From Smittium mucronatum (lineage: Eukaryota; Kickxellomycota; Harpellomycetes; Harpellales; Legeriomycetaceae): 15,921 bases of DNA. This document shows, piece after piece, positions 1 to 12,142 of the stretch (within the stretch, counting starts at the first letter, position 1; every line of letters starts with the position of its first letter). The stretch is from contig LSSL01001478.1 of assembly GCA_001953115.1 (NCBI GenBank), forward strand, positions 1-15,921, given 5' to 3'. A program made the translations under genes and the position numbers. The notes below the pieces were generated by a model, which was not told the DNA's origin, made no database searches, and worked only from the letters and a program-made list of their open reading frames with translations.

Positions 1-345
1 ATAGTCTAGTGCACAAGTCCAGCTTTCGACATTCAGACGGATCTCAGCGTCTAACAGCTATTTGTAGGAAAGCCATGTCGATCAAACCCACGTTTGGGTA
101 GGAGCCTAATTTTATTAATACTGTTAGAAGTAGGCTCTGACTAGGAGCTCAATAGCTTCAATGAACTGTTGTTCATTGAAAAAGAGCTTAATTCATGACT
201 GCACGTAACCTCAGTCATCCAGCCTACTTGAAGCAATGCCAGGGGGGGTCTTTCGGTTGGTAGATTGAACCCTTTTCCCGTAGGTACGCAGCCGGTAGTC
301 CGGCAGAGGAGCTTATTGTAGTTAGGATAATAGTCTTTTCTAACT
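1..345 (+). ncRNA. Unidentified structured RNA gene or fragment (G+C-rich island)
   Basis: I do not recognise this RNA. About 45% of bases 1-336 are G or C, against under 20% next door, and the contrast ends abruptly near 340. Helices visible by eye: 35-39 with 48-52; 51-57 with 121-127 (two outer pairs compete with the first helix); 65-68 with 105-108; 86-90 with 95-99; 128-136 with 221-229 (9 bp), which encloses 146-150/184-188 plus a perfect 10-bp stem 157-166/171-180, and a 7-bp stem 195-201/212-218; 291-295 with 300-304; 320-325 with 340-345. This nested multibranch layout is typical of a functional RNA (rRNA domain, RNase P/MRP, SRP RNA or ribozyme), but I could not match conserved motifs of SSU or LSU rRNA, RNase P, SRP, tmRNA or group I introns. 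The plus strand is preferred because a T-rich tract follows. The 5' end is probably cut by the window edge. Confidence 0.5.
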
Positions 346-368
346 TCTTTTTCTTTTTTTCATATTTT
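320..368 (+). terminator. Hairpin plus T-rich tract at the 3' edge of the structured island
   Basis: The segments 320-325 and 340-345 pair perfectly over 6 bp. They are followed from 345 by a run that is almost entirely T, with stretches of 5, 7 and 7 T. Runs of four or more T on the RNA-like strand are what RNA polymerase III uses to stop, so this fits a pol III transcript ending here. The inference is weak because T runs are common throughout the window. Confidence 0.3.
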
Positions 369-407
369 TTTAGTATAGTTTTTAATGACGTTATCTTACA
401 ATAAAAT

Positions 408-427
408 TCCGTGATACAAAAAAAAAA
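408..427 (+). repeat. Left arm of 20-bp inverted repeat (pairs with 15902-15921)
   Basis: The sequence TCCGTGATAC followed by ten A is the exact reverse complement of the last 20 bases of the window. Only the 10 non-homopolymer bases are informative, but the A run adjoins on the same side in both arms. It may mark the ends of a ~15.5-kb element, a dispersed repeat that broke an assembly, or two copies of a short repeat with an A tail. Confidence 0.5.
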
Positions 428-2773
428 TCAAAATTTAATACTTTAATACCTCCTACTTTTTGCCTTTATTCAAATTATTCATTACATCCATATTTTTAGT
501 TTCTCGTTAAATACAGTATAATTATATTGGAATAAGATTTACTTTTTATTATTTTAAATGTGTATAGTTTGAGGGTTAATTTTTTTCACATAAATTAATT
601 TTACACATTTTTGGATTATAAATTGAAATATATCAATATTTTTATTCATATTTGCATTAGAATTTAACCAAATTTTTTCATCTATTAAATTTCAATTTTT
701 CATACATTATTTTATTTAAGCACCATAATAACGCTCAAATATAATTTTTATTAGAATATATGGACAATTAGTGCATGTTTTTTTATATAATTGAACTTAA
801 TGATTTATAGAATCTGCTTTAATCGGCTAAAATTTTTTCATAAAAAATCCTGGCCATGGAAATAAGATTAATAGAATATAAAAATTAAAAAATCTAATCA
901 GTTTAGTGAGATATTCACAGATAATTTCACAATTTATCATGAAAAAAATCCCAAATGCGATTTAAAATATATAAATCACAATATTAGACCAAAATTAAGT
1001 AGCTATTTTTCCTATTTTGGCACATCATAAGTATTTTTAAACCTCAAAAGCCATAAAAGTAATTTAATATAAGCATAATTATCAGATATTTGTACATTCA
1101 TATTTTAATTTTGCATGAAAATCTTTTAAAATTATAATAAAAATTTATTTTAAACTATTTATAGCAAAAAATGATCTTTGAAGGGCTAGGAATTTATATA
1201 AAATTCCAGAAATAATATCTGTGTATTTTTAATACCAATTAAAATAGTACATTAAATAATTTCAATCAGAAAATAAAACTATTCTTATATTGTTTTTTTT
1301 TATGTTCCAATTTCTTTTTCTGGTTTTGTAACTATATCGAATTTACCATTTGTATTAAAAAATTAAGGCACAAAATTATAATAGATTTTGATTAAAAACT
1401 TATGTGGTGTTTTTGCTTTATTTTTTAATCAATTAAATATCAATGAAAATATGGATTGTTAATTTGGGATGGTGGGCCTGATTCAAAATTTTTTTACCCC
1501 AAATATCATATAAAATTTTATAATTGTGGAATTATAAATAAAAAAACACTTATTTATTTATTCATAATTTTTTTTACTAAGTAAACACGTGAAAAAATCA
1601 ATTCAAACAGGTTACAGTTGTTTTATGGATGAAAATTTTATTTGATAATGCTTTTTCTACTTTTTCAATTAATAATCACCATGAAATATCAGCGTGATAT
1701 ATGGATTTTTTTTTCAATTTTATACATAACCTTACTGGGTTAAAGATATATTAATTAACATCATTATTTGGCGAATTAAAATATGTTAAATAAATATTAT
1801 TCTTTATGATTATTTGAAATTAATATTACCGGAAAATAAATAAACTCGCACCGAGATATATAATAAATTTACAGTATCTGAAAATGATATATTATCATCG
1901 GGATTATAGTATAAATAAATCAATTTTTGTATATGTTAAAAATTGGATGTAATTTCAGTACTCAAGTTTCTGTAATTTTTAAAAAAAAATTAAAAAAAAA
2001 ATCAATTGTGTAGTATTTTTAGTTTATGTTTTTCAACAAATTATCATATTCAGAAATATTTATTGGTATTTTTTTGGTGTAGTTTCCCCTTATGGATGGG
2101 TTTAATGAAAAATTTATTGTTTTATTTACATTTATCAAAAAATATTTTTTCAAATTTAACTCCAGATTAGTTAATCAAAATTTTAAAAATCCCCTATTTT
2201 AGAACAATTGAAAAAAAATGACTTCATTTTTTACTAGTTTTTATCATTATGTTGAAATTTTTTTTATATAATTCGATAAATAATTAAGATACGATAATTA
2301 ATATTTAAATATGCCCAAAATGAGTGATGCAAGAGTTTTTTCTTGGAAATTTTTTGAATTAAATTTAGTCAATAACTTTTAATATATATTTTGCTAGTAA
2401 TAGGCTGGATATATATTTTCGTACAAAAGTTTAAATATAAATAAAAATCATCGCCCAAAATTTTTTAATTTTTATTCTATCCTTTTTTGGAATTTTTTTT
2501 CATGGAATATATGGGACCTTTTAGTTTTTATCTTAAGAAATTATCCTTGTTATTCCATTAAAACATTTCTATTGATTAAAGTTAGGGGTTATATATTGAT
2601 GGGTATTAAGTAAATTTTTTTAATTCTTACTAAATAATGCATAAATAGTAAAGATTTAAACTAATTTCAGAATTAAATAAAATAAATAGATAGAGTATTA
2701 TTTACAGAAAATAGAAACAATTTTAAAATAAAATTACAGGTTAATTTAATTGATTATACAAAAAAATTAAAAT
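428..2773. other. A+T-rich non-coding stretch, no supportable gene
   Basis: All six frames are closed frequently by TAA, and there is no recognisable protein or RNA motif. Homopolymer runs of 6-9 A or T dominate. A short open stretch around 1462-1560 on the plus strand was inspected and not recognised. Confidence 0.6.
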
Positions 2774-2881
2774 AGTTTGGATTTTATTTTTTATTGGGTT
2801 GTACCGTGCCGAGTAAATAAAGTCAGCTATAAAAAACGACAAAATTTTAAAAAAATTAGAGTTTCTCTTCGAGAGTGGTAA
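2774..2881 (+). pseudogene. Possible scrap of a Merlin/IS1595-like transposase N-terminus
   Basis: A 35-codon open stretch, closed by TAA at 2879-2881, lies in a locally less A+T-rich spot. The translated pattern is W-x3-C, then NKVSYKK, then FKKIRVSLREW. It recalls the N-terminal zinc-ribbon tail of Merlin/IS1595 transposases, where a Trp-Cys motif is followed by a basic segment, an F-x-K/S motif and a short L-x-x-W helix. There is no start codon, the second Cys of the ribbon is missing, and I found no continuation carrying the DDE domain downstream. A fragment this short could be coincidence. If real, it is a remnant with no coding capacity left. Confidence 0.2.
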
Positions 2882-4180
2882 CTGTCCTAATTATTTGAAC
2901 ACACTCCTAGTTTATAGATATAATACCAAGTAAAATTAAATTTTTTTGAGTAATTCAAAATAGTAATCACATAAGTTAATTTTCTATTATAAAAGTGAAG
3001 AAGATTTATTATTAGATAGATTTTCATACTTTTATTGGCTTGGATGACTAAATTATATTATTTTCAATTGCTAAGACAGTAGAAAAAAGTTCTAAAATTG
3101 AATGAATCATCTTTTTATTGCAGTATTGTTTACTTGATTTAGTAAAATCCAATTAAAATGATAATTCAAAGTTCTTTAAATTTTTTGAGTAATCTTTTAA
3201 ATTAGCTTAAAATATTGTATTAAAGTTCCTCCAACTTTCTGAAAATATAAACTCACCGATTTATTCTAGTTCTTTTTGCAATAATATTAAATATTGACTA
3301 TTTTCGCTTAATTCGATTAAAAAAATGGTAAAAAAAATTTTATCAAGCAAATTCTTTTTAAAATTTTATACAAATGTGTTGTATAAATTATAAATTTTTT
3401 TGTACAATTATTAAGTATGCAAATTTTAAGTTAATTCTTAGTGTTGAATATTTTTAAAATCAAAATTTAAACGAAAATATTCCAATTCGGGTTTTAAATT
3501 TTCATACTAATATAAAAAAAACCCATTGTCTAAAAATGAATAATTTTCTTTAAAAAAAGACAAAATTTCTCCGATTAATAATTAATATATGGATCGGTTT
3601 CATTTTTTAAAATTTAAAACCCCCTGTTTTATCTCCTAAATATGTTTTTTTGACCTTAAAAGAAATTATAAAGTCTAAACCAGGTTTAATTTATTATTAA
3701 TCAAATTTACACACCCAATATCAACTAATTATATCAGTCATTTTGATTATTTTTTTTTTCGAGAACTAGACAAATTTTTTTTCATATTAACAAGGGTATC
3801 GAGTTTTGGACATTAATTTTGTTATTTTCTCAATTAATAATATATTTTCCAACTCAATTTTCCTCTAAAATTTCTTTATAAATAGTATATAAGAATATAT
3901 TTAACGTTAATTTTATATATTTTCATCTTTTGATTTAGTATTCAGTTATAACATGAGACATAAGGACGCTGCTGATAAAGATTAATCAGATTTATTTTTG
4001 CAAAACACTAAATTAGAAAAAAAGAAATTAAGAAATTCAATTAATAGTAAATATACATAAAGAAAATTTTCCTGGGTGCTTTTTATTAAAAAAATTGATA
4101 TTATCATTAGAATTTTTAAATAAATTTTACTTAAAAAAACATAATTTTTTCAAGAAACAGAATGAAATCAAGTTTTTAAC

Positions 4181-4207
4181 ATTTTATATAATATATATAC
4201 ATATATA
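4181..4207. repeat. Interrupted TA-rich simple repeat
   Basis: Alternating A and T with a few interruptions, including one C near 4200. This is a simple-sequence tract of the kind expected from slippage in very A+T-rich DNA. Confidence 0.6.
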
Positions 4208-4470
4208 AAATCAATTGGATTATATTAGGTATCCTATTTCAAAGTGAGCTTTTATAATATTTTTTATTTTTATATACAAAAAAATTTTTTTTTATGAATG
4301 TATAAAAACTTATAACTACCGGAAATTACTTTTTTTCAGCTATAGTAGTTGATTTTTAAGCACCGAGTTTTTCTTTATCATCTTAGATCTTCCATGAAAC
4401 CTTTTCTGAGATATAGTATTTATTATTTTAAGTTCATTGTTTTTGTGCTCATAGTAAGATAATACATATA

Positions 4471-4489
4471 AAAAAGGGTTTCCCTTTTT
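4471..4489. other. Perfect 8-bp hairpin, A5G3 / C3T5
   Basis: AAAAAGGG (4471-4478) and CCCTTTTT (4482-4489) form a perfect 8-bp stem with a 3-base TTT loop, followed by more T-rich sequence. There is no adjacent gene, so no function can be assigned. It resembles a terminator in shape only. Confidence 0.35.
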
Positions 4490-4700
4490 ATAATTTTTTC
4501 CATAAAAATAGTAAATATCTTTTCACCGGATTAATTTTATAACTAAATAATTTATAAGTATTGTGCATTTCTAAATTTGGGTCAAAGTTTGAAAAATAAT
4601 AAAATTAAGCCTAAAAGATATAATAATAAACAACCCTTAACATAAAATATATATGATATACTTTAAATAATGATACATCGCTCAACTTAACGAGTTTCTA

Positions 4701-4716
4701 ATATATATATATATAT
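4701..4716. repeat. (AT)8 microsatellite
   Basis: Eight uninterrupted AT dinucleotides. This is a simple repeat with no adjacent gene. Confidence 0.85.
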
Positions 4717-7616
4717 TCTCCAGATACTGGAAATTAGTTTTATTCGATACTCTAAATATCAGGAAACTAAATTTTTTTAGATATTTTATATCACTTACCC
4801 AAAAAATCGTAAATTTTGATAAATCAGACTCGCCTTACATTATAAAATTTTCACTTTTCGTCCTCTTAAATCTTTCTAAAGAAGATTTTTTTGAACGATA
4901 AGTAAAAATATCCTTTAAAGAATTTCTATTATTTAATAAATAATTTTTCTCTATTTTTTTCATAATATAAAACAAAGTTTTAAATATATATATTGATAAA
5001 ACAAAAAAATTATTAAAATGTAAAATATTCGTTCGTTTTATCTTATCATTTTTTTTAATTTTTTTTTATGTCAGAATAAATAAAAATTTATATTTTTCAT
5101 GTTTTTTTTTTCAAATAAGTCATTGATTTTTTTGAATTTATGGGAACTAAAATAGGTAATTTTTTATTTTATTAGATAATTAAGCTAATTTTTTATTTTT
5201 TAAAATGTTGAACCTACATGTAAATTTACTATTTTATATGAATTCCATATTTTAAAAATCCTCAGTCAATGATTTTTAGTATCCAGCTATAATTATTTGT
5301 GCCGCCTTCGCTGATAATAAATATAGCCATTTTAAAAAATGGTTGGAGTTGATTTTTTAATATATTTACGATATCAGATTGGATACTTTTTATAGGTTTA
5401 AAACTTTTTCCTATATTTATATTTGAGGCAGCAGAGAAATTTTTTTAAAATTCATCTAGGTGTGAAAATTTTTTTTGTATCTTTTTGAACCGATAAATAT
5501 CTGTCTGCAAATGAAATGTACTTTTTAATAGTTATATAAATCACAATAAAATATATCTGAAAATATGAGAATATAAATTATTATATGAAACACATCTTTA
5601 TCTGGAAATGCTATTTAAATAATAAAATCTCTTAATTTCACCATTTTTTTTTTTCGGCTTATAATTTTTATTTTATTTTTTCTAGGTAATTATGCCTTTT
5701 ATGGATAAAATATCCCTTTTTTGATACGAGGGTGACCCATAAGCGAACAAGATTCAAGAAAATTTATTTTTTAGATATATATTAGCTAGAATATCTTCTT
5801 AAGACTATTTATTTTCAAAATACGCTCAGTAAAAAATAGCAGTTTTTATCTTTTTAAAGTTTCTCGAATTTTCAATCTTCATTTTTTTTTAATTTAAAAG
5901 AATATTTTAATTCAATTTCTTCCCAATTTACCTTTAAAATTCTGATTCTGTATTAAAATACGGCCTAATTGATTAGAGATGTTATTTTTGATATTTATAA
6001 TTGAAAAATATATAATATATCACATCCTAAATAAAAATTAGGTAAAGATTTTTTTTCTTTTTTAACAATTTTTCGTATCCCGATACTTATAAAGCTAGTT
6101 GCTATTTTAAAAAATTAATTTTAATTGATCTTTCATAACCTTTGTTTTTTTTTGACGAAAGTTTCAATATTTAATTTTTAGTTAATAAAATTAAGCCATT
6201 TTATAATATTAAACTGGATTAATAGTTTAGAAGAGTATTTAATTATTTTCAAGCTGTTTTTCTAATAATTAAATCAAAATTTTCCATTGAAATGTTTTTG
6301 AAAGTTTCATATTTTATCAATAAATAGTATCTATATTAAAAAATCTGTAAATTTTTCATAAAAGAATTATAAGAAGGATTAAATTCTATTTTATTTAAAA
6401 AAATTATAAAAAATTATTTTAGTTATTATTTTAACTAATTGGTGTGAGTATAGGTAAATAAAATTTTATGCAGAAAATTATATCCGAAAAATTGAATATC
6501 AGGATTCTCCGTTTTTTACAAAGAGGAAATGTATTTTCAAAATCTTTTCTCCATTTTTTTATCGCCATAAAAAGATGACTAAAAAATAATTTATTCAGTG
6601 AAAAATAGCACTGTAATTTTTCATTCCTTTTATCCCTATCCAATCTTTATTAATATTTATATTAAAACACACGAAAATTATATATCGATTAATTAAACAA
6701 TTTTTTCGACAAAATTATCCACAAAAGATTATAAATACGAAAATAAGCAACACTACTTTCAATTTTTAACAATATAAATCTAGGTATTCTAACAAAACGT
6801 ATTTCCATTTATCACTAGTTTATACAACACCGTATACATTTTTTTAGTAAAAACTCTATGGAAATAAATAATCCGAGAAGATGTATTGAGAATCAGTTTT
6901 ATTAATATATATAAGAAAATATCATCTGAATTTTATAACCAGGTAAATAAATTTAATCTAATCATTTAACTGTAATGTATTTTTTTCATAAATAAAATAA
7001 TATATTATTTATAGGTATAAAATATTTTCCAGAGAAGATAAGGAAATCTTTTTTATAGTTGGATTTAGAAGATTATTTATATCTAAAATTTTGACTATAT
7101 CCTGGAAATCTGGCTTAGGAAATTTTATTTTATAATTTTTTTCAAACTAAAAATTTGAAATTAGTTAAATATAAAAAAAAGGATTAATAGTAAACCCATG
7201 GTATTTTTTTATTAATATGAAGGAGTTATTTTGAATAAAAATGATTTTAATCATGATATTTTTTGAAAAAATTAAATGAAAATTCATAAATATATAATGA
7301 GAATAGTTTTGTGATATTTTTCTTTGGTATACCTTTGCTTTTTATAGTTTTTATCAATGTAATATTTAATAAAATAAAACTGATAAACTTTAATAAGAAA
7401 TCGATAAATTTGTTATAATTACTTTTTTTTCGGATAATAAAGTGGATGCAATACAAAAAATTTTATTTAAATATATCTGCTTTTGTGAAAATAAAGATAT
7501 GATATTTAAACAGTATGTTAATTAAATTGAGGTTGAAAAATGTTTCTTTATTAAATAATTCAAGCATATTTCAGTATAGAGACTTCTGAAAATAAGTATA
7601 TCAGCTTATCGAAATA

Positions 7617-8460
7617 TTATGTAAAATAAGAAAAGTGAAACTCTGTGATTTTTCTCTGATGGGAAATTTTAGCTCATTTTACCAAAGTTTGGAACGTAGA
7701 AACATTCAACCTTCTCGAAAAGAATTTATGAATATCTATGGATTAAATTAAAGAGCTATACTAAATAAAGAATATTTAACTTTAATAATAAGACCTAATA
7801 TTTGCAGCTAAATTTTGATCAATTGAAATGATAGCGCAAAGATTTCATTCAAAATAGAGTATTCATCAAAGCAAATATTGGATATTTTTTTGATGTACGC
7901 CTGAATTTTTTTTATTTGCTACCATCTTTTCTAAAATTTGTATTTCCAATAGTTGTATAATGTAAATTTCATTCAATACATCATTTTTATAGATTTTAAT
8001 AAAATTAGATTTAATATCCGATATTTTTTTAGACACATAACACCAGAAATTAATTTTATCCAAATTGTATCCTAAAATTTTACGTGCCTTTGAAATTTCC
8101 TGTACTGAATCAGCAATCAAAAATTCTGCATTCCGATTTAGTCTATTTTTATATTTATCTATTTTAAAATGATAAATAGAAGTAAATAAGCTTCAAAATT
8201 ACCGTATTTTGATAATTCCATTTCTGCTGGTTTAAAATTTTGATTTTTATCAGTGAAAAGCTAGCAAAACATGAAATTCTCCTTGTTTCTATCTAAAAGT
8301 AGAATCTAAATGCAGTTTTAGAATTTTTTAAAACTTTGGCATCAGATTTATATGTCAATTGATAAATCCAGATAATCTATTTTCGACTTATGAGTTTCTA
8401 TCTAAGTTCATCCAAGTGCAAGATTCCAGTTAAAATTTTGCATAAAATTTGAAATAATCA
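7617..8460 (-). pseudogene. Decayed MULE-type (Mutator-like) transposase
   Basis: This is the clearest protein remnant. The core is a stop-free run of 108 codons (7866-8192) that exceeds chance at this base composition. It contains LIADS near residue 30, matching the second catalytic Asp region of MULE transposases, then W-C-Y-V-S-K-K at 8045-8025, where the family has C-W-x-H-V; the His position reads Tyr. It continues into the usual basic, Leu-rich helix. In another frame just upstream (8159-8260) is TDKNQNFKP followed by GNFEAYLL, like the family's T-S-D-x-n-x-F-H-P and E-x-x-x-d-F segments. Further upstream (to ~8460) frames are broken by stops. Downstream (7617-7743), RRLNVSTFQTLVK resembles the C-terminal R-x-R-L-x-V-x-x-F motif. 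At least three frame changes and several stops make it non-functional. Both ends are approximate and no terminal inverted repeats were found. Confidence 0.6.
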
Positions 8461-11400
8461 GCTTAAAACATATTTTTTCTTAATTTAATCTTTATTTTCT
8501 TATTTTTTCATATTTAAATTTTTTTTATCTATTTTCAATAATACAGAATCAAATCAAAGCTTTTTTTCTTTAGGTCTATACCATAATTGATGAATTTTTT
8601 TATTTTTTATTTATCAAATTTGCTATCTTCAGGAATCAGCTCTCCAAATAATCTGTATAATATTTTTTTTACATTTTTTGAGCTACTTTTTACCAATAAA
8701 GAGTCACTTTTTCACTCTATACTATCGATTTTTTTCATTTAAACGCGGTTGATTTAACACTAAATAAATTTTTAGTATATATGGTCCCCAATCTTACAAT
8801 CATAATTGAAGTTAGAAACATGTTTAAAGTCATTTTAGGAATTTTTTTTTATCGAATCCAATGAATTTGGGGGTTCTTTAAAAGCTTAAAATAAGGAAAA
8901 GTATCTAAGTTACCATCAGGATATATATATATTATTTAAGATTTTGTGTTATTTAGAATTTATATCTAAAAAACTGCACCAAAGTGTGTAATATTTAATT
9001 GGTAATTGGTTTTTATTTTTTTAACATAAATAAATAAAAAAATAAAAAACTTATCCTTTGTGGATATTAATTTAAAAGTTTTATAAATATAGATAAAATT
9101 TGTGAAAAGTATTGCTGAATTTTTCGAAATAATCATTGGGAAGAACATTTGCATTCGTTTAAAAAACTGCTCGAAATTTTCCCATGATTGACCATAACAA
9201 GCTTAAAATTAATTTAAAAATACTTTAAATGAATAATCGAGCCTAAATATTAATAAAAAGGTTTTTTTTATATTTTATAGCCTTTATTGATTCACTTTTA
9301 CTTTAAAATTCCCTGAAATCTTTATTTGAAAAAATTATTTTTACTTTCAAGAACTTCGGTTTATTCAAAAATTTGAATAAAAAAATAAATTAATAATCGT
9401 ATTAAATTATTTTTAACATTTGAATTTTCAAAAAAACTCTAAAATTTTTTTTTTGAGCTCATTAGCCTAAAAAAATTTTTATAACTTAATTCGTTACTAT
9501 AAATTATTTAAACTAGTTAAGATTTTTTTTATTATCCTTAAATTAAATTGAAGAAAACCTGAGTATTAAAAATAAAAAATATACTCCGTATAATATCCCA
9601 TTTTTTAATTGAAAAAAGACTTTTTTAATGAAAAAACTCCAGTATTAAGAAAAACACAATTTTCAAGAAATTATTGCTGATTTTCATAATAATATAAGTA
9701 AAAATTTAACTCGCAAAAAAATAAATAAATATATCATAATTTTTTTGAAAGATATTTTTTATAAAACCAAACACGTCTTTTTCTGATTTTACATTTGGTT
9801 GTATAATTCCAACGCCGAATGTGTATTATTATTTTTATATGATGTCATATTAATTTCAAATTGGTGTAGAACAAATGATGTGAGGACATATTATAAACCG
9901 GGATATAATTTTTATATTTTTCTGATATAAAAATATGTAAATATGCCTTTACATTTTAAAAATTTCCTGATTTAAGCTGAAATTTCGTAAATTTAATAGA
10001 TGTTTTAGTAAAAAAAATAGAAATTTCACTTTTTATTTTGTAGAAAAAAAGTAATGATATTCATGTACGATAATCTCATCAATATTAGGATTCTTTAAAT
10101 TACGCATAGTGTTTAATAAAAAACATTAATTATCACCAAAACGAAACGCGCGAAGATCATATTAACTCCAATAAACCTTACCCCTTTTTTTTATAGATGA
10201 GTTTTTTTGAAAAATCGATCTCTGATTTACAAAAAAAAATTAAATTAATCTTAGTGACACATAGCCAGGTTATAAAATCAGTAATTTTTTATTAGAAAGT
10301 TTCTTTCTCAAAATAAATCACATAAAATGCTTAAATTTAAAAAGATATCCAAATAATAGCTTTTGCATCAAATTTAATTACATAATTTTTGATTAGAATT
10401 TGTTACATCAACTATATCACATTTTTTATGAAATTTGTTAATCAAAAGTCATAATTTAGCTGAAAATTCACATAAATAAAATACTGGGATTTTATAAAAT
10501 GTTAAAATTAGATTATTCCAAATAAAATTACAGTAAATGTTGATTAAAAAAATTAAAATAAGGAGTTATAAAACTTCTTTGGTTTTTTTAGTGAAAACCC
10601 CTTATATAGTCTATAATAGCTTATTGCTATATGCTGAAAATTTATCGAATAATTTTCCTATAATTAATTGAAATAGGAAACTGGAATATATAACTTTTCT
10701 CATATACCCTCAAAAGGTAGTAGTTAACAAAAGATAAACTCATAAAAATTTCTATTCCACATTCTTAAAAAAACTACTGTACATATACAAAAAAACTAAT
10801 TTTTGACGTTTTAAAGTATTAAATCATCAATTTAAAACATAGCACTTCATATTTTTCATAAAACAAATAGAAAAAAATAGATTTCTTTGATAAAAACATT
10901 TTTGATCAAAATCAATTTATTTTAACTTATATATGTGAATTAAAATTAAATAGTTTCGATTTCATTATATATAAAAATAGGAGATTTATAAGGTACATTT
11001 ATTCAAATTAAAAACCACTAAGACAATGGTATTTCATAAAAAAGTCCTAATATTAAATAAAATACTTTTAAAATTTTGAGGTAAGTTATCGGTGCATAAA
11101 AGTTTCAGTTGATTTTATATTCATATCTGCATCTCAAATATGGTCTCCTTCGTCATATTTCAATTTAAAAAAACAAATTGGTAATATTGATTAAATTCTT
11201 TTATGTGTTTTAAAATTTTTTTCTATGTAAAAAAACGCTATTTCAGCTGTAAAATAAAGCAAATTTCTATGGCAGAGATTAATAAGAAAATCAAAATAAA
11301 ACAGTCGTTATAAACTTAATATAATTTAAAAATAATAAAATAATAATTAAATTCAGAAGATATTTTTTGTAAATTTTTGCACAAATTGCGGTGTGAATTA

Positions 11401-12142
11401 ACATTTCGGCCTTATATATATTTTTTGTATATATGAAAAAAAAATCATCAAGAATTTAGCATATCCAAAGTCGTTGAAAGATTAAAGTAAATTAAAGATA
11501 GAAAAATAAACTATCATAAGAACTTAGCTATCCCCTAGTTTTATTTTATAATCCCGTAGCTTTTAAATTTTCAATAGTCAAATATATAAAAAAGATGAGA
11601 TATTTTACCTGTTATTCTTAAAAAAAAGAAATTTTGTTCATATTTCAATTGAAATTTTAAAAAAGGGATTTGAATAGTTTATAACAATTTAATAAAAAAT
11701 GGGTGTTATTATTCGCTGGCTTAGTTCGGATTATGAGATTATATTTAATAGCTCCGATCATATTTTTAAATTTTCACTAGTAAATATTTAAAATAGATCA
11801 AGATTTTTTGATTTTTATAAGGCCCTTATAAAAGAAAGAGATATAACTGCCAAAATAAATTTAATTGCTTTTTATTCTCATAGGGGATATTTTATAATTT
11901 TTCGATATAAAGTTAATGGAAGCTAGAATGGGAATTAAAAATGAAAACTCAGTAAATAAAATTTAGAAAATTTAATTCGTTGATAAAAGAAAGAATAATT
12001 AAGATAAAAATGCGCTAATTGGTATTGATTAAATACAATCAGAAAAGTTATACTATCATTTGAGTAACTTTTAACATTCCAAAATTTAGATTTCTTTTAA
12101 GTTTCATTAAAATTAAATTCTGATGACCTAGAAAAATCTGAT
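8461..12142. other. A+T-rich non-coding desert
   Basis: About 3.7 kb with no supportable gene. It contains an (AT)6 run at 8921-8932, a palindrome ATTCAAA/TTTGAAT at 9363-9378 and many T or A runs. A 78-codon minus-strand open stretch (8966-9202) begins with CYGQSWENFEQFFKRMQ. The first part looks protein-like, the rest is Ile/Phe/Lys-rich, and its length is about what chance gives. A weak 37-codon open stretch on the plus strand ends near 9850 and is not recognised. Confidence 0.55.
8921..8932. repeat. (AT)6 microsatellite
   Basis: Six AT dinucleotides in A+T-rich DNA, with no associated gene. Confidence 0.75.

Larger units (their letters stand above)
2882..7616. other. A+T-rich non-coding desert
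   Basis: No gene can be supported over ~4.7 kb. Visible items are AT dinucleotide runs (listed separately), a small hairpin at 4471-4489, and isolated open stretches at chance level. One of these, 26 codons on the plus strand at 5280-5360, begins with a Tyr-Pro-Ala and could be a transposase crumb but is too short to call. The 69-70 codon minus-strand frames at 6431-6643 and 7247-7456 are strings of Ile, Phe, Lys, Asn and Leu, as random A+T-rich DNA gives. Confidence 0.6.

Noticed and set aside
230..310. tRNA-like T-arm on the minus strand (GGTTCAATC)
   Set aside because: The bases flanking the loop do not pair into a T stem and no acceptor stem or anticodon arm can be drawn.
1..336. Large-subunit rRNA, RNase P, SRP RNA, tmRNA, snRNA or group I intron as identity of the island
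   Set aside because: Compared from memory on both strands; none of the diagnostic conserved segments (for example the sarcin-ricin loop, RNase P CR-I, SRP S-domain, T-loop, intron P7) could be found. An rRNA origin is not excluded for a divergent lineage.
5280..5360. 26-codon plus-strand stretch starting YPAIIICAAFADNKYSHF
   Set aside because: Vaguely like the Y-P-x-x-x-A segment of MULE DDE domains, but it is too short and has no supporting neighbour motif.
6431..6643. 70-codon minus-strand open frame
   Set aside because: Starts with a TTG, has no codon-position bias towards G+C at position 1, no motif, and a length expected by chance in this base composition.
7247..7456. 69-codon minus-strand open frame
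   Set aside because: Almost only Ile, Lys, Phe, Asn, Leu and Tyr, as random A+T-rich DNA encodes, with no recognisable feature.
8966..9202. 78-codon minus-strand open frame with SWENFEQFFKRMQ at its start
   Set aside because: Briefly considered as a further piece of the MULE remnant because of the W-x-x-F-x-x-F pattern and shared strand, but spacing and remaining residues do not fit and the length is near chance expectation.
10594..10630. Small hairpins near 10.6 kb
   Set aside because: Stems of 5-6 bp with A+T pairs are expected by chance at this composition.
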